Assembly (NCBI GenBank): GCA_031552845.1
Contig: JAVBMC010000044.1
Coordinates: forward strand, 1-11,009
From: JAVBMC01 sp031552845
GTDB lineage: Bacteria > Verrucomicrobiota > Kiritimatiellia > RFP12 > DVOR01
Length of the DNA: 11,009 bases
Direction: 5' to 3'
The translations under genes were made by a program, and so were the position numbers. Numbering within the stretch: the stretch's first letter is position 1; each line of letters begins with the position of its first letter. The notes beneath the pieces are model-generated. The model ran no database searches and had not been told where the DNA came from. It saw only the letters and a program-made list of their open reading frames with translations. Below are positions 1-5,841 of this stretch, piece after piece.

Positions 1-1
1 G

Positions 2-124
2 TTCCGCGGCGTGCGTTCTGAAATGTTCTATCTATACCTAAAAGAAACGGAGTGGAGATTTAATCATCGACAAGAAGATCTTTATCTGCTACTCTTAGCT
101 CAGTTCAGAGAAAATCCGCTCTAA
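2..124 (+). CDS. IS1595-family (ISXO2-like) transposase, C-terminal end only
   Basis: The reading frame that enters from the left edge gives 40 residues and then TAA at 122-124. The segment KETEWRFNHRQEDLY followed by LLLLAQFRENPL is the typical C-terminus of IS1595-family DDE transposases, whose proteins end with a WRFN-HR motif and a short leucine-rich helix. These enzymes carry out cut-and-paste or copy-type movement of their own element. Catalytic DDE residues and the zinc-ribbon N-terminus would lie upstream, outside the window, so I cannot say whether the gene is intact. Base composition is lower in GC than the chromosomal genes that follow, which fits an acquired element. Family assignment rests on a short but distinctive motif. 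Confidence 0.8.
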   Translation, partial: FRGVRSEMFYLYLKETEWRFNHRQEDLYLLLLAQFRENPL

Positions 125-138
125 TCTAGGCATGAACC
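124..138. repeat. Candidate right terminal inverted repeat of the IS1595 element
   Basis: Directly after the transposase stop, the plus strand reads ATCTAGGCATGAACC. Read inward from the outside it begins GGTTCATGCC, and IS1595-family ends usually start with GG and lie just beyond the stop codon. If this is the end, the next eight bases (139-146, TAATTTAT) would be the target duplication. The left end is outside the window, so this is inference. Confidence 0.35.
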
Positions 139-227
139 TAATTTATTTCATTGACAATTGTGTCCATATAGTCTTGTGGATATCCTCAAAACGTGTTAAA
201 CTAATACTTAAAGAAAGGAACTTCAGT

Positions 228-653
228 ATGTGGGAGAACGTTGCTTTTTGCTGGCTGATTGCCGGCTTGGTGTTGATTATCATCGAGGTGCTGACACCGG
301 GCGGGTTTGTATTACTGTTCTTTGGAATCTCTGCGCTGATAGTCGGTGCGATTGAATATATTTGCCCTATGGACTTTTGGCTGCGGGGAGTCCTTTTCTC
401 CGTCATGAGCATCGTGTCGCTCATGCTGTTCCGCAAGCCGCTGTCGCGTTGGATTGCCTCGCCGGAAACACCGGATGAGTTCGTCGGCAAAGTTGCGCGC
501 GTCACGGCCGACATTACCCCGCCGACCTCCGGCAAGGTCTCTTTCAACGGCAGCGACTGGACCGCCACTGCCGATGCGCCGATTGCGGCAGGCACGCCTG
601 TCAAGATCTGCTCGCGCGATAATTTAACCCTACACGTTCAACCCGCTAACTAA
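228..653 (+). CDS. NfeD-family membrane protein (short form)
   Basis: This is a 141-residue integral membrane protein of the short NfeD class. Three hydrophobic segments lie at about residues 4-22, 26-45 and 50-68. A soluble C-terminal domain follows at about 86-139, beginning FVGKVARVTADI and matching the small beta-barrel (OB-fold) domain of NfeD proteins. Family knowledge: NfeD proteins are encoded beside SPFH/stomatin proteins and are thought to work with them in membrane microdomains or membrane quality control. The SPFH gene starts 18 bases downstream here. I chose ATG 228 because AAAGGA at 214-219 gives 8-base spacing. An in-frame ATG at 132 would add 32 residues, lies inside the probable IS end and has no ribosome binding site. 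Confidence 0.9.
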   Translation: MWENVAFCWLIAGLVLIIIEVLTPGGFVLLFFGISALIVGAIEYICPMDFWLRGVLFSVMSIVSLMLFRKPLSRWIASPETPDEFVGKVARVTADITPPTSGKVSFNGSDWTATADAPIAAGTPVKICSRDNLTLHVQPAN

Positions 654-671
654 AAAGAAAGAGAGAGCATT

Positions 672-1583
672 ATGTCCTTCGGACCATTTGTTGTTTTCGG
701 ACTCATTGTCCTGATCATCGTTACAATCGCAAAATGCATCCGCATCGTTCCGCAGAAGACCGCCTACATCGTCGAGCGTCTCGGCAAATACGACCGCACG
801 CTGGATGCCGGCCTGCACATCCTCGTGCCGATTATCGAGCGCGTGGCCTACCGCCACACCTTGAAGGAGCAGGCGCTGGACGTCCCTCCGCAGCAGTGTA
901 TTACGAAGGATAACATTTCCGTCGAAGTCGACGGCATCCTTTACCTGCAGGTGATGGATCCCGCCCGTGCGTCCTACGGCATCAGCAGCTACCTCTTCGC
1001 CTGCGCCCAGCTCGCACAGACCACCATGCGCTCAGAAATGGGCAAGCTGGAACTTGAGCAGTCCTTCCAAACACGCTCCACAATCAATGCCGCGATCTGC
1101 GAGGCCGTTGACGCCGCGTCCGACCCGTGGGGCATCAAAGTCACGCGTTATGAAATCCGCTCCATCACGCCGCCGCAGACCATCCGCGACGCCATGGAAA
1201 AGTATATGCGTGCCGAGCGTGAAAAACGCGCCATGATTGCAGAGTCCGAAGGTGACCGCCAAGCCAAAATCAACCGCGCCGAAGGTGACAAGCAGGAAGC
1301 CATCGCCCGCTCCGAAGGTGAAAAGATGCGCCGCATCAACGAGGCCTCCGGTAAAGCGCAGGAAATCACCCTCGTGGCAGACGCCACCGCCCAAGGCATT
1401 CGTGCCATTGCGTTGACCATCAACGAGCCCGGCGGCAACAACGCTGTGAACCTCCGCTTGGCCGAGCAGTATATCGGTGAGTTCGGCAAGCTGGCTAAAA
1501 CCAACAACTCGATCATCATCCCGACCAACCTCTCCGACATCGCCGGCATCATCAAGTCCGCGACATCCGTCATTCAGAAATAA
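672..1583 (+). CDS. qmcA: SPFH/Band 7 stomatin-like protein (QmcA/paraslipin type)
   Basis: A 303-residue protein of normal length for QmcA/paraslipin-type stomatins. One N-terminal membrane anchor lies at about residues 4-22. The SPFH (Band 7) domain follows at about 24-180, with the family landmarks RLGKYDRTLDAGLH, ITKDNISVEVDG and LAQTTMRSEMGKLELE. A charged coiled coil follows, in which SEGD, AEGD and SEGE recur exactly every 11 residues (192, 203, 214). The C-terminal part, with NAVNLRLAEQYIGEF, is the paraslipin-type oligomerisation region. Such proteins form large membrane-bound ring or cage oligomers and scaffold membrane proteins. The exact role here is inferred. It follows nfeD by 18 bases with a purine-rich leader (GAGAGAG) and precedes hydE by one base, so it is the middle gene of an operon. 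The symbol follows the E. coli qmcA/nfeD pairing; gene order is reversed relative to E. coli. Confidence 0.9.
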   Translation: MSFGPFVVFGLIVLIIVTIAKCIRIVPQKTAYIVERLGKYDRTLDAGLHILVPIIERVAYRHTLKEQALDVPPQQCITKDNISVEVDGILYLQVMDPARASYGISSYLFACAQLAQTTMRSEMGKLELEQSFQTRSTINAAICEAVDAASDPWGIKVTRYEIRSITPPQTIRDAMEKYMRAEREKRAMIAESEGDRQAKINRAEGDKQEAIARSEGEKMRRINEASGKAQEITLVADATAQGIRAIALTINEPGGNNAVNLRLAEQYIGEFGKLAKTNNSIIIPTNLSDIAGIIKSATSVIQK

Positions 1584-1584
1584 G

Positions 1585-2580
1585 ATGACGCAAGAGGCTA
1601 TCGTCGAGAAACTCTCAGCAACAGGCCTCGCGGCGGAACAGCTCCGCCGCGAGGCTAATGCTTTACGCGCCGAGCGCAAGGGCGACGACATCCTCCTGCG
1701 CGGCATTATCGAGTTCACCAACTACTGCCGCAATGTTTGTACCTACTGTGGCATCAATGCCACGCAGAACAAGTGTGTGCGTTACCGCATGGAGCGCGAC
1801 GAAATCGTCTCAGCGGCAGAAGTCATCCGCTCGGCAGGCATCGGCACTGTTGTCCTGCAATCCGGCGACGATCCTTTCTATACCTGCGAGAAGCTGTGTG
1901 AAATTATCCGCGCCGTCAGAGCCACCGGCATTCAGACAATCACGCTCTCCATCGGCATACGCCCGCCCGCCGAACTCGCCGCATTCCGTGAAGCAGGCGC
2001 AGGGCGCTTTCTGCTGCGTTTTGAAAGCTCCGACCCCAAGCGATTCAGTGAGATTCATCCCGACGAAACCTTTGAACAGCGCAATCAAGCATTGGCCGAT
2101 ATTCGTGCTGCCGGGTTTGAACTCGGCACCGGTTTTATGATTGGCCTGCCCGGCGAAACACTGGAAGATGTCGCACGCAATCTGCTTCATCTGCAATCAC
2201 TCAAGCCCGACATGATTGGCTGCGGCCCTTATATTCCTGACCCCGATACGCCGCTGGGGCAAGAGGCATTGCGCAAACCCTATCCGCCTTTCCCGCTGGA
2301 TGTTTATTGCAACGTGGTAGCGCTTTTACGCTTGATGAATCCTGATGCGAACATTCCCGCCACAACCGCTTTCGATGCTCTGATGCCCGATGGACGCGAG
2401 CAGTCACTGGCGTGTGGATCTAATGTATACATGCCCAACTTCACGCCGATGAAATACCGTGGCGATTATATGCTCTACCCCGGCAAACCCGGTGTTGATT
2501 CCGACCCTCAAGGACTAGCCGAATTCTTATGCGCCAGCCCCACGCTCTACGGACGCCCCATCGACCGCACAGGCCGCTAG
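1585..2580 (+). CDS. hydE: HydE-like radical SAM protein, [FeFe]-hydrogenase H-cluster maturase
   Basis: A 331-residue radical SAM enzyme. The cluster motif CX3CX2C is at Cys48, Cys52 and Cys55 (CRNVCTYCG). It is followed by RYRMERDEI, VVLQSGDD (about 89-96), RFESSDPKRF and GCGPYIPDPDTPLG (212-225), all typical of HydE rather than BioB or ThiH. HydE acts with HydG and HydF to build the diiron subcluster of [FeFe] hydrogenase, acting on the iron-cysteine synthon made by HydG. PylB is the nearest alternative, but the PDPDTPLG segment favours HydE. The C-terminal cysteine triad that binds an accessory cluster in Thermotoga HydE, just after YPGK, is missing here: only Cys316 follows YPGK at 298. 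That cluster is dispensable in the family. ATG 1585 lies one base after the qmcA stop without a good ribosome binding site, so translation is probably coupled. No hydF, hydG or hydrogenase gene is visible in the window. Confidence 0.87.
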   Translation: MTQEAIVEKLSATGLAAEQLRREANALRAERKGDDILLRGIIEFTNYCRNVCTYCGINATQNKCVRYRMERDEIVSAAEVIRSAGIGTVVLQSGDDPFYTCEKLCEIIRAVRATGIQTITLSIGIRPPAELAAFREAGAGRFLLRFESSDPKRFSEIHPDETFEQRNQALADIRAAGFELGTGFMIGLPGETLEDVARNLLHLQSLKPDMIGCGPYIPDPDTPLGQEALRKPYPPFPLDVYCNVVALLRLMNPDANIPATTAFDALMPDGREQSLACGSNVYMPNFTPMKYRGDYMLYPGKPGVDSDPQGLAEFLCASPTLYGRPIDRTGR

Positions 2581-3369
2581 TTATTGCAACGAGGCGCCGA
2601 GTCCGCGCTTGGTCTTGGCATTGCGGTATTCCAGCTCAGCCTCAGCCATGCGCTCTTGCAAATCTTTGATGCGCGTATTGCCGCTGGGGTGAGTAGACAT
2701 CCACTGCTCGATCTTGCTGCTGGGCTGTCCTGCGCCAAACTTCTGCCAGAAGGTAATCGACGCCTTGGGGTCGTAACCCGCACGCGCCATCAGAGTCAAG
2801 CCAATCGCATCGGCCTCCGACTCATTACTGCGGCTGAATGGCAGCATCACCCCCAAGTTGGTGCCAAGGCCGTAGATGGAATTGATGGTGGAGTTTTGCA
2901 TCGTTGTGCTCAAAGTCCATGCGCCAAGTGATTGCAACTGCGCCCACGACATCCGCTCACCACCGTGCCGTGCAATGGCGTGGCCGATTTCATGTGCCAC
3001 CACGCAAGCCAGCTCAGCCTCGTTGGCCGTGAATGAAAAGAGTCCGCTATAGACTGCAACCTTGCCGCCCGGCAGGCAAAATGCATTAGCAGTCGAAGAC
3101 TCCAGCACGATGAACTCCCATTCGAATCCGTCCGCCTGCGCGACGTTCTTAATCGCTTCACCGACACGCGCCAACGCTTGGTTATACTTGGCGTTGGTTG
3201 AGCGCGGCAACTGTTTTTTATATTCGTTGTAAGCCTCTACGCCCAACTGGTTCTCGTAAGAGGAACTGGTGAGCAGGAGCTGCGACCGCTCGGAGAATGG
3301 AACAGTCCGGCATCCGGAAACAATCGCGGCCAACAGACCAACGCACAACCACATGCCGAACTTGTTCAT
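2581..3369 (-). CDS. M48-family zinc metalloprotease, probable lipoprotein
   Basis: A 262-residue protein starting with a lipoprotein signal: short basic start, hydrophobic stretch, then the lipobox IVSGC with Cys20 as the predicted lipidated residue. The mature part is an M48 peptidase. The zinc-binding HEIGH is at 126-130 and the third ligand is expected at Glu183 in NESEAD, with Asp187 following. The late THPSGNTRIKDL segment matches the conserved M48 HP..RI motif. Size and architecture resemble E. coli LoiP/YcaL-type envelope proteases, which degrade or survey envelope proteins. Exact substrates are unknown. GGAGGAG at 3375-3381 sits 5 bases before ATG 3369, which decides this start over an in-frame GTG at 3375 that lies within that site. 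It is the last gene of the minus-strand operon, 21 bases after hisF, and its TAA directly abuts the hydE TAG. Confidence 0.9.
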   Translation of the reverse strand: MNKFGMWLCVGLLAAIVSGCRTVPFSERSQLLLTSSSYENQLGVEAYNEYKKQLPRSTNAKYNQALARVGEAIKNVAQADGFEWEFIVLESSTANAFCLPGGKVAVYSGLFSFTANEAELACVVAHEIGHAIARHGGERMSWAQLQSLGAWTLSTTMQNSTINSIYGLGTNLGVMLPFSRSNESEADAIGLTLMARAGYDPKASITFWQKFGAGQPSSKIEQWMSTHPSGNTRIKDLQERMAEAELEYRNAKTKRGLGASLQ

Positions 3370-3374
3370 AATCA

Positions 3375-3381
3375 CTCCTCC
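3375..3381 (-). promoter_or_regulatory. Strong ribosome binding site of the M48 protease gene
   Basis: The minus strand reads GGAGGAG, then GTGATT overlapping its end, then ATG. A full-length Shine-Dalgarno match with 5-base spacing fixes the start at 3369. It is the strongest site in the operon and lies in the 21-base gap after hisF, so the protease is translated independently of its upstream neighbours. Confidence 0.75.
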
Positions 3382-3390
3382 ATCGTTGGA

Positions 3391-4167
3391 TTACTCTGCG
3401 TTGCGCACCGGAATGCCCCATGCGGCGAGGTCATGCTTCAGACTGCCGATAGTGACAATATTCTCATGCAGGATGCCTGCAACGATCGCCGCATCGGCAT
3501 GTGCAATCAAGAATGCATCACGCAAATGTTCCGCACAGCCGGCACCGCCGGATGCCACGACCGGCACGCGCACGGCATCGGCAATCAGCTTGGTGATTTC
3601 AAGGTTGAACCCTTGGCGCGTGCCATCGGCATCGACGGAGTTGACAACGATTTCACCGGCACCGAGTCCTTCAGCACGGCGCGCCCACTCAACGGCGTCA
3701 ATGCCGGTACGTTCGCGGAATCCACGCCGGGTGATTTCATAACCGCTCGGGCAAGCAGGGTTGTCGCTCTTGACAGGATCCATGCCCAGCACAATGCACT
3801 GCGCACCAAAAGCCTTCGCGCCTTGTTCAATGATCTCGGGGGACTGCACAGCCAGCGAGTTCACAGACACCTTTTCCGCACCCATCTCCAACACCTTCGA
3901 CATATCCTCAAGGTTACGGATGCCGCCACCCACCGCGAAGGGAATGCGGATCGCCTTGGCGACGGAATAGACCATGTCCAAGTCAATCGGGCGATGTTCT
4001 GCTGATGCAGTGATGTCGTACACCACCAGCTCATCGCAGCCTGCCTCATAATAGCGCAAGGCCAGCTCAACAGGGTCGCCCTGGTCGATGTTATTCTGAA
4101 ACTTAACGCCTTTGGTGACGCGCTTGTTGATTACGTCCAAGCAAGGAATGATCCGCCGTGTCAGCAT
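3391..4167 (-). CDS. hisF: Imidazole glycerol phosphate synthase cyclase subunit HisF
   Basis: A 258-residue (beta/alpha)8 barrel, the family's usual length. It uses ammonia delivered by HisH to turn PRFAR into imidazole glycerol phosphate and AICAR, in the cytoplasmic histidine pathway. Catalytic aspartates fall at the classical positions: Asp11 in PCLDV and Asp130 in LGMDP. The phosphate-binding segments AVGGGIRN (78-85), NSVDADGT (176-183) and ASGGAG are present. The loop after Asp130 is longer than in the Thermotoga enzyme, containing DNPACPSGYE, a known subfamily variant. ATG 4167 is preferred over an in-frame GTG at 4179 because GGAG lies 6 bases upstream. The gene overlaps the end of hisH by 7 bases (ATGCTGA), consistent with coupled synthesis of the two subunits. 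Confidence 0.96.
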   Translation of the reverse strand: MLTRRIIPCLDVINKRVTKGVKFQNNIDQGDPVELALRYYEAGCDELVVYDITASAEHRPIDLDMVYSVAKAIRIPFAVGGGIRNLEDMSKVLEMGAEKVSVNSLAVQSPEIIEQGAKAFGAQCIVLGMDPVKSDNPACPSGYEITRRGFRERTGIDAVEWARRAEGLGAGEIVVNSVDADGTRQGFNLEITKLIADAVRVPVVASGGAGCAEHLRDAFLIAHADAAIVAGILHENIVTIGSLKHDLAAWGIPVRNAE

Positions 4168-4787
4168 GTTCCGCTCCACTCTGAGAAGTTCTTTAACAGT
4201 TGCAGGCCGACACGTCCCGACTTCTCAACGTGGAATTGTGTGGCCGCCAGATTGCCGCGCCCCGCCATTGAAGCGAAGACGCTGCCCGCATAATCAGTCG
4301 TCCCGATGACATCGGCGGAGTCCGCCGGAACGGGATAGTAACTGTGTACAAAGTAAAAATCTGAGGTGTCCGGAATCCCCGCCAAAAGCGGATGCTGGCG
4401 CGCAAAGCTGACTTGGTTCCAACCCATGTGCGGCACTTTGACCAACGGATCTGCAAAATGGAAGCGGTTAACCGTCCCCTTCATGAATCCCAATGTCGGC
4501 GTGCCGCCATCTTCTTCGGAACGCTCAAATAGGATTTGCGTGCCGACGCAGATGCCGAGGAAAGGACGCCCCTCTGCGATGACTTGCCGCAGGGCCGGTT
4601 CAATGTTCAACTTGCGCAGATTGTCCATCGCCGCGCCTGCCGCGCCGACTCCCGGAAAGACAACCCGCTCTGCCGCGAGAATAGTTGCGGCGTCGGAGGT
4701 GATAACGGTTTCGACGCCGATTGCGTCGAACGAAAGCTTGACGCTGGTCAGATTCCCGGCGCCATAATCAATGATTGCTACTGCCAT
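4161..4787 (-). CDS. hisH: Imidazole glycerol phosphate synthase glutaminase subunit HisH
   Basis: A 208-residue class I glutamine amidotransferase. It releases ammonia from glutamine and passes it to HisF through the subunit interface. The nucleophile is Cys80 in GICVGTQ and the partners are His186 and Glu188 in QFHVEKSG. The oxyanion-strand motif PGVGA is at 45-49, and KVPHMGWN (117-124) is diagnostic for HisH. The start MAVAIIDYGAGN is the standard N-terminus. A G-rich site (CTGGGG) lies about 4 bases before ATG 4787. It follows yraN by 15 bases and overlaps hisF by 7. Other his genes are not in the window, so the pathway is split in this genome. Confidence 0.96.
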   Translation of the reverse strand: MAVAIIDYGAGNLTSVKLSFDAIGVETVITSDAATILAAERVVFPGVGAAGAAMDNLRKLNIEPALRQVIAEGRPFLGICVGTQILFERSEEDGGTPTLGFMKGTVNRFHFADPLVKVPHMGWNQVSFARQHPLLAGIPDTSDFYFVHSYYPVPADSADVIGTTDYAGSVFASMAGRGNLAATQFHVEKSGRVGLQLLKNFSEWSGTC

Positions 4788-4802
4788 AAACCCCAGTATA
4801 AA

Positions 4803-5288
4803 CTAGTCATCCCCGTAAATCAAGCCTATATCATTTTGCGGCATTAAGTACGCGCGACTGATCTGGAAAACATCCTCCGAGTGCCGGATTTCGGGCCTCT
4901 TGGGGTTGTCTCCGCTCACCACTTCAATGACGTCGAAGCGCACATTCAACGGCGGATTGCGGGCTTGCCGGAAGAAACGTACTGCTGCTCGCGTTAAGAT
5001 CTTGCGCTTGGCATAATCGACTGCGGCACCCGGCGCACCGAACTCTTCGCTTGCACGCGTCTTCACCTCCACGAACACCAAGGTGTCCGGCAGACGGGCT
5101 ATAAGGTCAATCTCGCTATGAGCATCCGGACGGACGTTCCGCGCGATGATGCGATACCCCTGCCGCCGCAGATAGATAGCCGCGTGGTTTTCACCCCAAC
5201 GGCCAATCTGCTGGGAGGGACTCAGACGGGCGGAACGCTTCTTGCGGAATCCGCCCGACAGCCAATACTCAAGCCATCCGCCCCGCAT
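4803..5288 (-). CDS. yraN: YraN/UPF0102 family nuclease-like protein
   Basis: A 161-residue protein of the UPF0102 (YraN) family, which has the restriction-endonuclease-like fold. The motif order is clear: GRWGENHAAIYL with Glu33, SEIDLIA with Asp61, and FVEVKTR with Glu74 and Lys76. These are the family's putative metal-binding and catalytic positions. The cellular role is not firmly established; a link to DNA processing or repair is usually assumed from the fold. It is longer than the usual 115-130 residues, with about 25 basic residues before the conserved domain and a tail of about 25 after it. ATG 5288 is used; a TTG at 5291 would add one residue. The first 20 bases overlap the end of iorB and no good ribosome binding site is seen, so coupled translation is likely. 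Confidence 0.88.
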   Translation of the reverse strand: MRGGWLEYWLSGGFRKKRSARLSPSQQIGRWGENHAAIYLRRQGYRIIARNVRPDAHSEIDLIARLPDTLVFVEVKTRASEEFGAPGAAVDYAKRKILTRAAVRFFRQARNPPLNVRFDVIEVVSGDNPKRPEIRHSEDVFQISRAYLMPQNDIGLIYGDD

Positions 5289-5841
5289 CAAAGGCCGCCA
5301 AGTTGATCTCTAACATCCGTGCCGGAATACGCGCTTTGAGCACCTCGACCCACAAGCCTTCATCAAACGGCAGGTGCTTGGAAATCACGCCCGCCATGAC
5401 CATGTTCATGCAACGCGCGTTGCCCAGCTCTTTGGCAATCTTGTGGGCATCAACCAGCACCAGCCCGGGGAAGGTGCTCTTCAACGTACCCTCGACATCG
5501 GGATAGGCCTTCTGCTGTCCGCTCGATACCGTAATCGGCGTCAAGTGCATAGCGTTGACCAAGACAGCCGCGCCGGGCTTGGCCAGATGCTTCCAACGCA
5601 AAGCTTCGGTCTCTTCAAACGACACGAGGATATCGGAGGCGCCATCGGCGATGATCGGCGAGAACACCTTATCACCGCAACGCACTTGACTGATTACCGA
5701 CCCGCCGCGTTGTGCCATGCCATGAATTTCACTCTTTTTGACATCCAGTCCGGCCGCCAACGCAACCTTGGCCGTGATATCGCTGGTCAGCAAAATCCCT
5801 TGTCCGCCGACGCCTACCATTGAAATATTGATTGTACTCAT
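5269..5841 (-). CDS. iorB: Indolepyruvate:ferredoxin oxidoreductase beta subunit
   Basis: A 190-residue gamma-type domain subunit of the 2-oxoacid:ferredoxin oxidoreductase superfamily. It partners IorA in the oxidative decarboxylation of aryl pyruvates (from tryptophan, phenylalanine and tyrosine) to aryl-acetyl-CoA with reduction of ferredoxin. Visible landmarks are GVGGQGI (10-16), KKSEIHGMAQRGGSV (35-49) and LVSFEETEALRW (72-83), all typical of IorB. ATG 5841 overlaps the iorA stop as TAATG, and AAGG lies 7 bases upstream inside iorA, so the subunits are made in a coupled manner. The gene overlaps the yraN start by 20 bases. Confidence 0.95.
   Translation of the reverse strand: MSTINISMVGVGGQGILLTSDITAKVALAAGLDVKKSEIHGMAQRGGSVISQVRCGDKVFSPIIADGASDILVSFEETEALRWKHLAKPGAAVLVNAMHLTPITVSSGQQKAYPDVEGTLKSTFPGLVLVDAHKIAKELGNARCMNMVMAGVISKHLPFDEGLWVEVLKARIPARMLEINLAAFDAGRMA

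Noticed and set aside
151..186. TTGACA at 151-156 as -35 box of the nfeD operon
   Set aside because: No -10-like hexamer lies 16-18 bases downstream. TATAGT is 10 bases away and TATCCT is 24 away. Other box pairs in the gap match consensus poorly.
132..227. Upstream start for nfeD at ATG 132, adding 32 residues
   Set aside because: The extension lies in the probable IS terminus, has no ribosome binding site and does not look like NfeD, whereas ATG 228 has AAAGGA at good spacing.
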